Positions 1 through 10,072 of a DNA stretch of 64,000 nucleotides are shown here, in pieces (position 1 is the first letter of the stretch; each line of letters opens with the position of its first letter). The translations under genes and the position numbers were made by a program. The notes under the pieces are model-generated. The model saw only the letters and a list, made by a program, of their open reading frames with translations. It had not been told where the DNA came from and searched no databases. Source of the DNA: Rhizobacter sp. Root1221 (lineage in GTDB: Bacteria > Pseudomonadota > Gammaproteobacteria > Burkholderiales > Burkholderiaceae_C); assembly GCF_001425785.1 (NCBI RefSeq), contig NZ_LMDI01000010.1, forward strand, positions 62,001-126,000. Direction: 5' to 3'.

Positions 1-771
1 GAGCAGCCGGTCCATGGAGCGCTGCATGTTCTCGGAACGCTTCCACGATTCGAAGAAGAAGTAGGTGCCACCGCCCAGGAAACCGAAGATGGCCCACCAG
101 TACTGGGTGAACACCTTGGACATGCCGATCACGAACATGGTGGGGGCGGGCAGGTCGGCGCCGAACGACTGGAACACGTTCTCGAACACCGGGATCACGA
201 ACAGCATGATCACGACGACCACGACGAATGCGACGACCAGCACGGCCACCGGGTAGATCAGCGCCGACTTGATCTTGTTCTTCAGCGCCATCGTCTTTTC
301 CTGGTAGATGGCCAGGCGATCGAGCAGCGTGTCGAGAATACCGGCGGCTTCGCCGGCCTCCACCAGATTGCAATACAGCGAATCGAAGTGCAGCGGGTGC
401 TTGCGGAACGCCGACGACAGGCTGGTACCGGTTTCAACGTCGGTGCGGATGTCGATCAGCAGCTTCGTCATGCGGGGGTTCGAGCTGCCTCGGGCCACGA
501 TGTCGAACGACTGCAGCAGCGGCACGCCGGCACGCATCATGGTGGCCAGCTGGCGGGTGAAGACCGCGATGTCCTTCTGCTTGATGGCCTTGCCGCCGCT
601 GGTGCGGCGCTTCTTCACCTTCTTGATCAGGATGCCCTGGCGGCGCAGCGTGGCGCTGACCATGGCTTCGCCACCGGCCCGGATTTCACCACGGACAACC
701 TTGCCGTTCTTGTCCTTGCCTTCCCACTCGAAAACGAACTCTTTCTCTCTGACGGCTGCTGCTGTTGCCAT
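1..771 (-). CDS. pilC: Type IV pilus inner-membrane platform protein PilC (C-terminal part outside window)
   Basis: PilC is the polytopic inner-membrane platform on which the PilB and PilT motors act during pilus assembly and retraction. The first 257 codons are present; the family is about 400 residues, so roughly the last third lies beyond the left edge. After a soluble N-terminus rich in Lys/Arg, the first T2SSF (GspF) domain runs from about residue 70. A hydrophobic segment near residues 171-194 and a second near 218-242 are the first two membrane spans. The ATG at 769-771 is preceded on the minus strand by a GGAGA-like ribosome site. pilB lies 85 bases upstream in the same direction, so the two are probably co-transcribed. 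The frame is open to the edge; family assignment is firm. Confidence 0.93.
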   Translation of the reverse strand, partial: MATAAAVREKEFVFEWEGKDKNGKVVRGEIRAGGEAMVSATLRRQGILIKKVKKRRTSGGKAIKQKDIAVFTRQLATMMRAGVPLLQSFDIVARGSSNPRMTKLLIDIRTDVETGTSLSSAFRKHPLHFDSLYCNLVEAGEAAGILDTLLDRLAIYQEKTMALKNKIKSALIYPVAVLVVAFVVVVVIMLFVIPVFENVFQSFGADLPAPTMFVIGMSKVFTQYWWAIFGFLGGGTYFFFESWKRSENMQRSMDRLL

Positions 772-856
772 GGTCTCTCCGGGAAATACAGTGTTCCCGT
801 CCCGTTTAGGTTGTCGTTCGGTATTGTGCTGATGGATCCGGGGGTGCCGCGGCCGA

Positions 857-2581
857 TCACTCGTTGGTCGCGGCGATCACCTCTTCGAGCGTGGTGAACC
901 CGCCACGGACCTTCACGAGCCCGGACTGGCGCAGGTCGCGGATGCCTTCGCGACGGGCCTGTTCGGCGATGTCCATCGAGGTGCCCTCGGACAGGATGAT
1001 GCGCTGGATCTCTTCGCTGATGGGCATCACTTGGTAAATGCCGACCCGGCCTTTGTAGCCATTCGTGCACGCGGAGCAGCCCACGGCACGGTAAGGTTTC
1101 CAGGAGCCGTCGAGATCGGCTTCCTTGTAACCGGCCTTCAGCATGGCCTCGCGGGGGTACTCGGCCGGGGCCTTGCACGATTCGCAGAGGCGGCGGGCCA
1201 GCCGCTGGGCGGTGATCAGCAGCACGCTCGACGCGATGTTGAACGGGGCCACGCCCATGTTCAGCAACCGCGTGAGGGTGGTGGGGGCGTCGTTGGTGTG
1301 CAACGTGGACATCACCATGTGGCCGGTCTGGGCGGCCTTGATGGCGATGTCGGCAGTTTCCAGGTCCCGGATTTCGCCGACCATGATGACGTCGGGATCC
1401 TGCCGCAGGAACGATTTCAGCGCGGCGGAGAACGTGAGCCCCGCCTTGTCGTTCACGTTGACCTGGTTGATGCCCGGCAAGTTGATTTCGGCCGGGTCTT
1501 CCACCGTGGAGATGTTCACCCCCGGCTGGTTCAGGATGTTCAGGCAGGTGTAGAGCGACACGGTCTTGCCGCTGCCGGTGGGGCCGGTCACGAGCACCAT
1601 GCCGTACGGACGCACGATGCACTTGAGCAGGCGCTCTTTCTCGATCTTCTCGTACCCGAGGGCCTCGATGCCGAGCTTGGCGCTCGAGGAATCGAGGATC
1701 CGGATCACGATCTTCTCGCCGAACAGCGTGGGCAGCGTGCTGACCCGGAAGTCGATGGACTTGTTGCCGAACTTCAGCTTCATGCGGCCGTCTTGCGGGA
1801 CCCGCTTTTCGGCGATGTCCATGCGCGAAATGACCTTGATGCGCGACGCGAGCTTGTCTTTGATGGCGATGGGCGGCTGCGTGATCTCGCGCAGTTCGCC
1901 GTCGACGCGGAAGCGCACGCGGTAGTGGTACTCGTAGGGCTCGAAGTGCAGGTCGGACGCGCGGGCGTTGATGGCGTCGATCAGCATCTTCTGCAGGAAC
2001 CGCACGACCGGCGCGTCCTCGACGTCCGTGGTGACCTCTTGCGGTTCCGGGGTGTTCGAGGCTTCGTCGTTGACGTCGAACTCGAAGTCGCCGCCCACGA
2101 TGTTGTCGAGCGATTCGGCCGCGGAGATGCCGGCGCTTTCCAGCACCTTGGCGAGCTTGTCGTGTTCGAGGATGACCCATTCGGGCGACAGCTGCGTGGC
2201 GAACTTGATGCGTTCGACGGCTTCCTGGTCGGTGGGGTCGGAGCCACCGATGAACAGGCGGTTGCCCCGCTTGCCGAGCACCAGCACCTGGTACTGCGTG
2301 GCCAGCTTGACGTCGATGACGTTGCGCGGCAGCCGCTGCAGGTCGACCGCGTTGATGTCCATGACCGGCATGGCCAGTGCATGGGACAGGGTGTGCGCCA
2401 GGTCGGCCGGGGTGATGGCGCCGCCGGCGATCACGGAGGAAATGAAGGAGACCTTCTTTTCCTTGGCGGACTTGACGAGGTCTTCGGCGGTCTTGGCGTT
2501 GAGCTTGCCGGCGTGTACCAGAACCCGTGCGACGCCAGACAACGACGATTGGGGGGCTTCGACAAGGGTGTCCACAGGCAC
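857..2581 (-). CDS. pilB: Type IV pilus assembly ATPase PilB (GspE/PulE family)
   Basis: PilB is the cytoplasmic hexameric ATPase that powers pilus extension together with PilC. The 574-residue length fits the family. An N-terminal MshEN-type domain (about residues 15-150) precedes the N2 domain and the ATPase core. Walker A GPTGSGKT is at residues 333-340, followed by a Walker B region containing DPDVIMVGEIRD and a His box. Two CxxC pairs (CESC and CSAC) near the C-terminus form the usual tetracysteine zinc site of extension ATPases, which distinguishes PilB from the retraction ATPase PilT. It is transcribed with pilC downstream. Prepilin peptidase pilD, usually the third gene, would lie outside the window. 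Confidence 0.96.
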   Translation of the reverse strand: MPVDTLVEAPQSSLSGVARVLVHAGKLNAKTAEDLVKSAKEKKVSFISSVIAGGAITPADLAHTLSHALAMPVMDINAVDLQRLPRNVIDVKLATQYQVLVLGKRGNRLFIGGSDPTDQEAVERIKFATQLSPEWVILEHDKLAKVLESAGISAAESLDNIVGGDFEFDVNDEASNTPEPQEVTTDVEDAPVVRFLQKMLIDAINARASDLHFEPYEYHYRVRFRVDGELREITQPPIAIKDKLASRIKVISRMDIAEKRVPQDGRMKLKFGNKSIDFRVSTLPTLFGEKIVIRILDSSSAKLGIEALGYEKIEKERLLKCIVRPYGMVLVTGPTGSGKTVSLYTCLNILNQPGVNISTVEDPAEINLPGINQVNVNDKAGLTFSAALKSFLRQDPDVIMVGEIRDLETADIAIKAAQTGHMVMSTLHTNDAPTTLTRLLNMGVAPFNIASSVLLITAQRLARRLCESCKAPAEYPREAMLKAGYKEADLDGSWKPYRAVGCSACTNGYKGRVGIYQVMPISEEIQRIILSEGTSMDIAEQARREGIRDLRQSGLVKVRGGFTTLEEVIAATNE

Positions 2582-2609
2582 GGTTTTATGTCACAAGGTG
2601 AAATGAGGG

Positions 2610-2693
2610 CGAATCGACTCATGATCGCCGATTCGACCAACACTGTAAACCTCGCCCACCCTCACGATTTGCCAGAAAAAGCAGCTTTCTGGC
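2610..2693. promoter_or_regulatory. Two inverted repeats upstream of pilB
   Basis: The spacer upstream of pilB holds two dyads. CGAATCG is repeated inverted at 2610-2616 and 2629-2635. GCCAGAAA at 2671-2678 pairs with TTTCTGGC at 2686-2693 around a 7-base loop. They could be operators in the pilBC promoter region, or the second could be a weak terminator for the remnant at 2745-3158; no T-run follows on the minus strand. The role is inferred from position only. Confidence 0.3.
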
Positions 2694-2744
2694 CGTGATT
2701 TCCTGCAACCAAATGCGTCCAAGTGGCTGGGCGGCCGGTGGAGG

Positions 2745-3158
2745 TCACCCCGACGGTACCAGGGAGGCCGCCAGCGCCTCGCGTTCGCCGGTGAACCGGT
2801 ACTGCAGCGCAGGCAGGTCGTCCTCCCACTGGGCAAAGGTCCGCACCATTTCCTGGCGGTGGGTGATCGGCGGTTCGAGTTCCCGGGTGGCCGGTTCACC
2901 GCGCCAATGACCGACCTGGTCGCCGGCGATCAGGCCTTTCGGCTGGTGTGGGGGTTGTCGGCCAGGACCCCGTGGACCGCTTCGATGGCGTTCGCATCAC
3001 GGTTGACGGGCATCCGAGGAATACCTCGCCACGGCGAACCGGTCCTGGTTCGCCGTGCTGCGCCAGCCGCACGTGACGATCCATGCCACACGGGCGAGGC
3101 CCGGCTCGAGCGCATGCTGCCGTTGCTCGCCTTCTTCCGGGCCCACGAGCAGGACCAT
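2745..3158 (-). pseudogene. Frameshifted hypothetical gene remnant
   Basis: On the minus strand an ATG at 3156-3158 opens a frame (MVLLVGPEEGEQRQ...) that stops after about 50 codons at CCG-TGA. The same frame resumes further on as KGLIAGDQVGHWRGEPATRE... and ends at TGA 2745-2747. Between the two, protein-like sequence (VNRDANAIEAVHGVLADNP) lies in another frame. The simplest reading is one gene of about 137 codons with two compensating single-base shifts, one near 2990-3005 and one near 2945-2965. It begins 24 bases after the stop of the hypothetical gene 3183-3875 and may have formed an operon with it. I do not recognise the family. Paired sequencing errors are an alternative to a true pseudogene. 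Confidence 0.4.
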
Positions 3159-3182
3159 CTCGCGAGCCCGGGGTGACGAGGA

Positions 3183-3875
3183 TCAGCGCGGCGCGCCGGG
3201 GGCTTCGGCCCACGCCGCTTCCTGGTCGCCGGAGATGGCGCTTCCCACCACCTCGGCCCACACGTTCCTGAACTGGTTCGACACATACTCGGGGTGCAGG
3301 TAGCGGCTGACCACCATGTCCTCGAGGTCGAGCACGATGGGGGCTGGCATGTGGCCGCGCGCGGGCAGTTCCAGCACGGCACGCCGATAGCTGCGCATGC
3401 CGTCGCGGCCGTTCTCTTCGTCCAGGTCGAGGGCCCATCGATAGCCGTCGTGCCGCTGCACGATCAGTTCGCCCAGCAGCAGCGTCACGTCAAGCAACAG
3501 CGAGTACACCACCGCGTTGCCCGAGCGGTGGCCGCGCAGCCACACGTCGCGGTGGGCGATGGCGGGATCGTGCCACGCGGGCCAGCGGGCGTTGGCCCAC
3601 TGGTGCAAGGCGTCGAGCAGCGGTTGGGGGTTGCCGCCCACGAGCGCCGGCCGGATGTCGATGCCTTCGGGGCGCAGCCAGTCGCCCAGCACCACCATGC
3701 GGTGGGCCCGGTGCCGCATCAGGTGGTCGAGGTTGTCCTGGGCCTGGGCCAAGGTCCATCGCGTCTGCGGCCCCGCGTGGGGGGCGTCGTAGGGGGGGTA
3801 CACCTGCAACCGCGCATGCGCGTCGCGGGTGTCCGGGTCATGCGGGCCTGTCAGGCGCGCCAGCCATTTCAGCAT
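3183..3875 (-). CDS. Hypothetical protein, 230 aa
   Basis: I do not recognise this protein. It is predicted soluble, rich in Trp, His and Arg, with no signal peptide or membrane segment. A mid-region (about residues 110-140) is Leu-rich (AVVYSLLLDVTLLLGELIVQ) and looks like a buried helix pair, followed by an acidic stretch (LDLDEENGRD). Residue composition and the absence of a comparable frame on the other strand support it as the coding frame. ATG at 3873-3875 has only a weak ribosome site. It is followed after 24 bases by the frameshifted remnant at 2745-3158, so this pair may be a degrading accessory module between pilB and tRNA-Pro. Confidence 0.55.
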   Translation of the reverse strand: MLKWLARLTGPHDPDTRDAHARLQVYPPYDAPHAGPQTRWTLAQAQDNLDHLMRHRAHRMVVLGDWLRPEGIDIRPALVGGNPQPLLDALHQWANARWPAWHDPAIAHRDVWLRGHRSGNAVVYSLLLDVTLLLGELIVQRHDGYRWALDLDEENGRDGMRSYRRAVLELPARGHMPAPIVLDLEDMVVSRYLHPEYVSNQFRNVWAEVVGSAISGDQEAAWAEAPGAPR

Positions 3876-3990
3876 CGGTGTCCGTCCGCGGGTCAGAACC
3901 AGCTTTTGACTGTATCAAAGAGGCCGCGGCGCGGCTTCGGCGCCGAGGCCGGACAGCGAAAGGGCGCGGCCGGCACGGGTGGTGCCACGG

Positions 3991-4247
3991 TCACTTCACC
4001 CACTGGATGGTCGAGCAGGCCGAAACCCATTGGCCGCCCGTGCCGGACAGGTCGTGCACCTTCAGGCCGTATCTGACGTCGTAGGTGGGCCAGTCCAAGT
4101 GCCCACCGGCAGCGCGCGCACGAACCGCAGTTCGCTGTCGTCCCGCGTGCCCAGCCGCGAGCCGCGGTCCTGCTGCATCCGCTTGAGCGACGCCATGGAG
4201 GCCCAGGCCAATGCCACCACGAAGGCCAGCGCGACGAAGGTGCTCAA
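3991..4247 (-). pseudogene. Small membrane protein gene with one-base frameshift
   Basis: A TTG start at 4245-4247 opens a frame with an N-terminal membrane anchor (STFVALAFVVALAWASMASL) and then a soluble stretch ending in ALPVG. In the +2 frame, immediately continuous, the sequence reads LDWPTYDVRYGLKVHDLSG... to WVK and TGA at 3991-3993. The total of 257 bases is 3n-1, consistent with loss of one base near 4095-4100, giving an intended product of about 85 residues. An in-frame stop lies just upstream of the TTG, so the true start is uncertain. It resembles a small anchored protein with a periplasmic tail. No family recognised. Confidence 0.4.
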
Positions 4248-4453
4248 CCGCTCACGCGAGAAGCGTGTTCATGTTCTCCGGCGGCCTGCTGCTGTTCGCG
4301 GGAGCTCGTGCTGATGCTCACGCTCGGGTCGATTCCGTCACCCGCATGGTCACCCCAGGCCTCCGCCGTGCCATGCGCGTGGCGCTCACGGGCAAGATCC
4401 TGTTGAGGCGGAGCACAAGGCCGCGGCATACCGCCCGGCAGATGGTGCCGTCC

Positions 4454-4954
4454 CTATCTAGGGTCGACCCCGGGGATGTGTGCCGCACCGGGGCGCAAGG
4501 GGGCTTTTCGCCGTGCGCGGCACACGGCCTCGAGGTCATGGCCGTCGGCCGACAGCATGCCTTCGTACACCCCGCACGGCCACTGGATGCCGCCGTAATT
4601 GTGCAGGCCCCACGCGAGCGGTTCGGCATCGCAGATGTCGATCAGCCTCACCTGCCACGGCCCGTCGGCCTGGTTCAGGACCACCCAGAGCCGCTTGTCC
4701 ATCCCGGGTGCACACGACGTGAGTTCCCAGTCGAGGGTGGCGCCGGGTGCCGGGTACAGCTCGCCTTGCAGCAGGGCCCAGCCGTCGTCGACGAACAGGG
4801 ACTCCACCTTGAGCCGCACCGGCTGGCTGGCCTTGGCCGCGGCCACGGCGCGTGCGGCATCCAGGATCGCCTTGCGCTCCGCGCCCGTGGGCGCGCGCGC
4901 GGCACACGCCAGTGCCGCGAGGCTCAACAGGAGGAACGCGGCGATGCGGTGCAT
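4454..4954 (-). CDS. Secreted hypothetical protein, 166 aa
   Basis: An N-terminal signal peptide (MHRIAAFLLLSLAALACAARA) directs export; the Cys at position 17 is not in a clear lipobox. The mature part reads like a small periplasmic domain, with the strand-like segment VRLKVESLFVDDGWALLQGELY followed by a Trp-rich core and three further Cys residues that could form a disulfide. No enzyme motif is visible. It lies between the tRNA-Pro terminator and the frameshifted small membrane gene, on the same strand. ATG at 4952-4954. No informative family is recognised from sequence alone; similar stand-alone secreted proteins are common in Burkholderiales. Confidence 0.6.
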   Translation of the reverse strand: MHRIAAFLLLSLAALACAARAPTGAERKAILDAARAVAAAKASQPVRLKVESLFVDDGWALLQGELYPAPGATLDWELTSCAPGMDKRLWVVLNQADGPWQVRLIDICDAEPLAWGLHNYGGIQWPCGVYEGMLSADGHDLEAVCRARRKAPLRPGAAHIPGVDPR

Positions 4955-4972
4955 GGGGGAGTGCCAATGAGA

Positions 4973-5015
4973 AAGCCGTTGATCTGCAAGGAGGTTCCTT
5001 GCGAATCAACGGCTT
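4973..5015 (-). terminator. Hairpin terminator downstream of tRNA-Pro
   Basis: An 11-base perfect stem (AAGCCGTTGAT at 4973-4983 with ATCAACGGCTT at 5005-5015) encloses an inner stem (TGCAAGGA/TCCTTGC). It lies 5 bases past the tRNA-Pro 3' end on the minus strand and is followed by TTTCTC, fitting an intrinsic terminator for the tRNA transcript. Confidence 0.7.
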
Positions 5016-5019
5016 GGAT

Positions 5020-5096
5020 TGGTCGGGGTGAGAGGATTCGAACCTCCGGCCTCTACGTCCCGAACGTAGCGCTCTACCAGGCTAAGCTACACCCCG
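5020..5096 (-). tRNA. tRNA-Pro (anticodon CGG)
   Basis: The minus strand reads CGGGGTGTAGCTTAGCCTGG at the 5' end, with acceptor stem CGGGGTG pairing with CACCCCG, discriminator A and an encoded CCA end. The anticodon arm has a 5-bp stem around loop TTCGGGA, giving anticodon CGG (proline, CCG codons). The T-arm contains GGTTCGAATCC. Length is 77 bases. It sits 33 bases downstream of ispB and may be processed from that transcript. Confidence 0.95.
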
Positions 5097-5129
5097 ATGT
5101 TTTCGTTCTTGTGAGATCGCTCGACTGCT

Positions 5130-6125
5130 TCAGGAAGAGCGGTCAACCGACCGAACGCAGAATTCTATCAGAGCTTCCTTGTGAGGTGAAGGGGGAAGCA
5201 TCGACAAGCTCACGCGGGCCTTCTCGGCCTCTTGGCGCGCGGCATCGCGTGTGGCGTCCAGTGCGCCGGTGCGGCTCACGATCTCGACGATCTCCGCCAG
5301 GCGCGTGACCTCGCCGTGTTCGATCGCATGGCGGATCAGCGTGCGTTCGTCGGGGGTGGCGCGTTCCATGGCCACGAGCAGCGGCAGCGTGGGCTTGCCC
5401 TCGCGCAGGTCGTCGCCCACGTTCTTGCCGAGCTGCGAGGTGGAGCCTTCGTAGTCGAGCAGGTCGTCGACCAGCTGGAACGCGGTGCCGAGCGAGCGGC
5501 CATACGACGCGCAGGCATCCTCGATCTCGGGGTTCGCGCCGGCCAGCACGGCGCCCAGCCGGGCGCTCGCCTCGAACAGCTTGGCGGTCTTGAAGCGGAT
5601 CACTTTCAGGTAGTCCTCGACGGCGAGGTCGGCGTCGTGCATGTTCATCAGCTGCAGCACCTCGCCTTCGGCGATCACGTTCGTGGCGTCGGCCAGCACC
5701 TCGAGCACACGCATGCGGTTCACCGAGACCATCATCTGGAACGCGCGCGAGTAGAGGAAGTCGCCGACGAGCACGCTCGCCGCGTTGCCGAACAGCGCGT
5801 TGGCCGTCTGGCGGCCGCGGCGCAGGTCGGACTCGTCGACCACGTCGTCGTGCAGCAGCGTGGCCGTGTGGATGAACTCCACGGTGGCGGCCATCTCGTA
5901 GCGCTCACGGCCCTGGAACCCGAGCGCGTTGGCGAACAGCAGCACGAGCATGGGCCGCAGGCGCTTCCCACCTGCGCTGATGATGTAGTGCGAGATCTGG
6001 TTGATCAGGACAACTTCGGAGGCGAGCCGGAGTCGGATGACGGCATCCACCTCGCGCATCTCCGCCGCGATGAATGCGGCGTGGCCGGATGGAACTTCGG
6101 AGGGGGAGGGGGATGGCGGCTGCAC
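5130..6125 (-). CDS. ispB: Octaprenyl/polyprenyl diphosphate synthase IspB
   Basis: This enzyme elongates farnesyl diphosphate with isopentenyl diphosphate to the C40-type side chain used for ubiquinone. The trans-prenyltransferase signatures are present: first aspartate-rich motif DDVVD at residues 93-97, second DDLLD at 220-224, the GGKRLRP substrate-binding motif at 52-58 and FKTAKLFEAS near 178-186. With the GTG start at 6123-6125 the protein is 331 residues, close to the family norm. A longer frame opens at ATG 6200, but a TATAAT box (6150-6155) lies inside that extension, so the GTG is preferred. It is divergent from rplU, the standard arrangement in proteobacteria. Confidence 0.93.
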   Translation of the reverse strand: MQPPSPSPSEVPSGHAAFIAAEMREVDAVIRLRLASEVVLINQISHYIISAGGKRLRPMLVLLFANALGFQGRERYEMAATVEFIHTATLLHDDVVDESDLRRGRQTANALFGNAASVLVGDFLYSRAFQMMVSVNRMRVLEVLADATNVIAEGEVLQLMNMHDADLAVEDYLKVIRFKTAKLFEASARLGAVLAGANPEIEDACASYGRSLGTAFQLVDDLLDYEGSTSQLGKNVGDDLREGKPTLPLLVAMERATPDERTLIRHAIEHGEVTRLAEIVEIVSRTGALDATRDAARQEAEKARVSLSMLPPSPHKEALIEFCVRSVDRSS

Positions 6126-6149
6126 GGTGGGCTCAATTGGGTATCGCAA

Positions 6150-6155
6150 ATTATA
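6150..6155 (-). promoter_or_regulatory. -10 box of ispB
   Basis: TATAAT on the minus strand, 24 bases upstream of the GTG start of ispB. A transcript starting about 7 bases downstream would have a leader of roughly 20 bases. No clear -35 element is seen at 17 bases. It argues against the longer ispB start at 6200. Confidence 0.5.
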
Positions 6156-6260
6156 GGAAGACCGGACGGCCTCCCGGGAGTGAGCTTCCGGGCGCCCCAC
6201 GCGTTCCGTGTGGCATGGCGCGGCTGCACAAATTTCTGGCAGTTGGCCAAATCCCCGTGC

Positions 6261-6266
6261 TAGAAT
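6261..6266 (+). promoter_or_regulatory. -10 box of rplU-rpmA
   Basis: TAGAAT at 6261-6266 in the divergent ispB/rplU region, giving an rplU leader of about 70 bases. Upstream, GGCAGTTGGCC is a poor -35 match. Assigned by position. Confidence 0.45.
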
Positions 6267-6344
6267 GTTCGGCTCTGCGTGTCAAGCAGGGCAGTTCCAG
6301 GGTGCCTTCGGGTGGTCTGGCGCTGATTTCACTGAAAGGCTGAT

Positions 6345-6656
6345 ATGTACGCGCTCATCAAAACCGGTGGCAAACAATACAAGGTTGTTGCCGGCGAAAA
6401 AATTAAAGTCGAACAGATTGCTGCGGACGTTGGCCAAGAGATCACGATCGACCAGGTGCTGGCTGTTGGAGCCGGTGCCGATCTGAAGGTCGGGACTCCC
6501 TTGGTAGCAGGCGCAACCGTTGTGGCCACCGTGGTGGCCCAAGGCAGGCATGACAAGGTGCGCATCTTCAAGATGCGTCGCCGCAAGCACTATCAGAAGC
6601 GGCAAGGCCACCGTCAGGCCTACACCGAACTTCAGATCAGCGCCGTCAACGCCTGA
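6345..6656 (+). CDS. rplU: 50S ribosomal protein L21
   Basis: L21 binds 23S rRNA in the large ribosomal subunit. The 103-residue length is standard and the start [14 protein letters not shown] is diagnostic; the basic tail (residues about 73-90, [18 protein letters not shown]) is the rRNA-binding region. It is the first gene of the rplU-rpmA unit, followed by rpmA after 36 bases, in the universal order with obgE downstream. Confidence 0.98.
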   Translation: MYALIKTGGKQYKVVAGEKIKVEQIAADVGQEITIDQVLAVGAGADLKVGTPLVAGATVVATVVAQGRHDKVRIFKMRRRKHYQKRQGHRQAYTELQISAVNA

Positions 6657-6692
6657 GTCTGGCCCAACCCCCGAGTTTGCAGGAGTTAAACG

Positions 6693-6947
6693 ATGGCACA
6701 GAAAAAGGGCGGCGGTTCCACACGGAACGGCCGCGACTCTCAACCGAAGATGCTGGGCGTGAAAGCGTTCGGCGGTCAGGTCATTTCGGCCGGCTCGATC
6801 ATTGTTCGTCAGCGTGGCACGCAGTTCCACCCGGGCATCAATGTCGGCATCGGCAAGGACCACACGTTGTTCGCCCTGACCGACGGCACCGTCGAGTTCG
6901 CGGTGAAGGGTTCGGCCAACCGCCGTACCGTCAACATCAAGGCCTGA
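6693..6947 (+). CDS. rpmA: 50S ribosomal protein L27
   Basis: L27 reaches the peptidyl-transferase centre with its N-terminal tail. The 84-residue product starts [16 protein letters not shown], the uncleaved proteobacterial form, and contains [22 protein letters not shown], the family signature region. An AGGAG ribosome site lies 8 bases upstream. A strong terminator follows at 6990-7020, separating it from obgE. Confidence 0.98.
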   Translation: MAQKKGGGSTRNGRDSQPKMLGVKAFGGQVISAGSIIVRQRGTQFHPGINVGIGKDHTLFALTDGTVEFAVKGSANRRTVNIKA

Positions 6948-6989
6948 TGCCGGGGCTGCTTCGCAGCTTCGCATCCGCCTGATCGAACG

Positions 6990-7020
6990 AAGCCCCGGTC
7001 CGCCGGGGCTTTGTTTTTTT
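6990..7020 (+). terminator. Intrinsic terminator after rpmA
   Basis: Stem AAGCCCCGG (6990-6998) pairs with CCGGGGCTT (7003-7011) around a 4-base loop and is followed by a T-rich run to 7020. A textbook rho-independent terminator 42 bases after rpmA. Confidence 0.9.
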
Positions 7021-7064
7021 GGGGCGCGGCTCGCTTACGATGCGAGACCGAGCCCCTCAATTGA

Positions 7065-9309
<2,245 letters not shown>

Positions 9310-9328
9310 GAGCAAGAAGGACCGGCAC

Positions 9329-9943
9329 TCAGGCCGGTTCGTCATCGCCCGGGGGCTGGCTGTCGGGGTGAACGTGCGGGGCATCCATCGGGTGGCCGTC
9401 GTGGCCGTCGTAGCCGTCGTCCCGGTGGTGCGTGCGCATGCCCGACCGCAGGTAGCGGTTGTGGTGGTTGCTGCGCGGCAGGAACCGGGCGAGTTCGGTG
9501 AGCGCCATCTGGTACACGTCGCGCTTGAACTCGATGACCCATTCGAGCGGCACCCAGTACTCGTTCCAGCGCCAGGCGTCGAACTCGGGGTGGTCGCTGG
9601 CGCGCAGGTTCATGTCGCTGTCGCGGCCCACCAGCTGCAGCAGGAACCAGATCTGCTTCTGGCCCCGGTAGTGGCCGCGGGCGTCGCGGCGGATGAAGTG
9701 GTCGGGCACCTCGTAGCGCAGCCAGTCGCGCGTGCGGGCCACGATGCGGACGTGGTCGGGCAACAGCCCCACTTCCTCGTGGAGCTCGCGGAACATCGCC
9801 TGCTCGGGCGTCTCCCCGTACTTGATCCCACCCTGGGGGAACTGCCAGGAATGGGTGCGGATGCGCTTGCCCCAGAACACCTGGTTACGGGGGTTGAGCA
9901 GGATGATGCCGACGTTGGGTCTGAACCCATCCCTGTCGAGCAT
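9329..9943 (-). CDS. rppH: RNA 5'-pyrophosphohydrolase RppH
   Basis: RppH removes pyrophosphate from 5'-triphosphate mRNA and so triggers RNase E-dependent decay. The start [17 protein letters not shown] and the Nudix box Gx5Ex7REUxEExGU at residues 38-60 (REL at 52-54, EE at 56-57) are clear. The 204-residue length includes a His/Asp-rich, repetitive C-terminal tail (about 175-195) that is probably disordered. The ATG at 9941-9943 is preferred to an in-frame TTG at 9949. It converges with proB (19 bases between stops) and is divergent from proS. Confidence 0.95.
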   Translation of the reverse strand: MLDRDGFRPNVGIILLNPRNQVFWGKRIRTHSWQFPQGGIKYGETPEQAMFRELHEEVGLLPDHVRIVARTRDWLRYEVPDHFIRRDARGHYRGQKQIWFLLQLVGRDSDMNLRASDHPEFDAWRWNEYWVPLEWVIEFKRDVYQMALTELARFLPRSNHHNRYLRSGMRTHHRDDGYDGHDGHPMDAPHVHPDSQPPGDDEPA

Positions 9944-10072
9944 AATCAACCTCGAAATCTCTAGTTGAAATCATTATTGCACCGCGATGACGGGAATCAA
10001 CCCCGCAGAATCCCGCTCCGATCCAGCGTGTGCAGCCCATCCGATCCCTGACTTCCTGTTCTCCGCCTGCCC

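Noticed and set aside
6126-6200. N-terminal extension of ispB to ATG 6200
   Set aside because: Contains the TATAAT promoter element and shows no similarity to the conserved IspB N-terminus.
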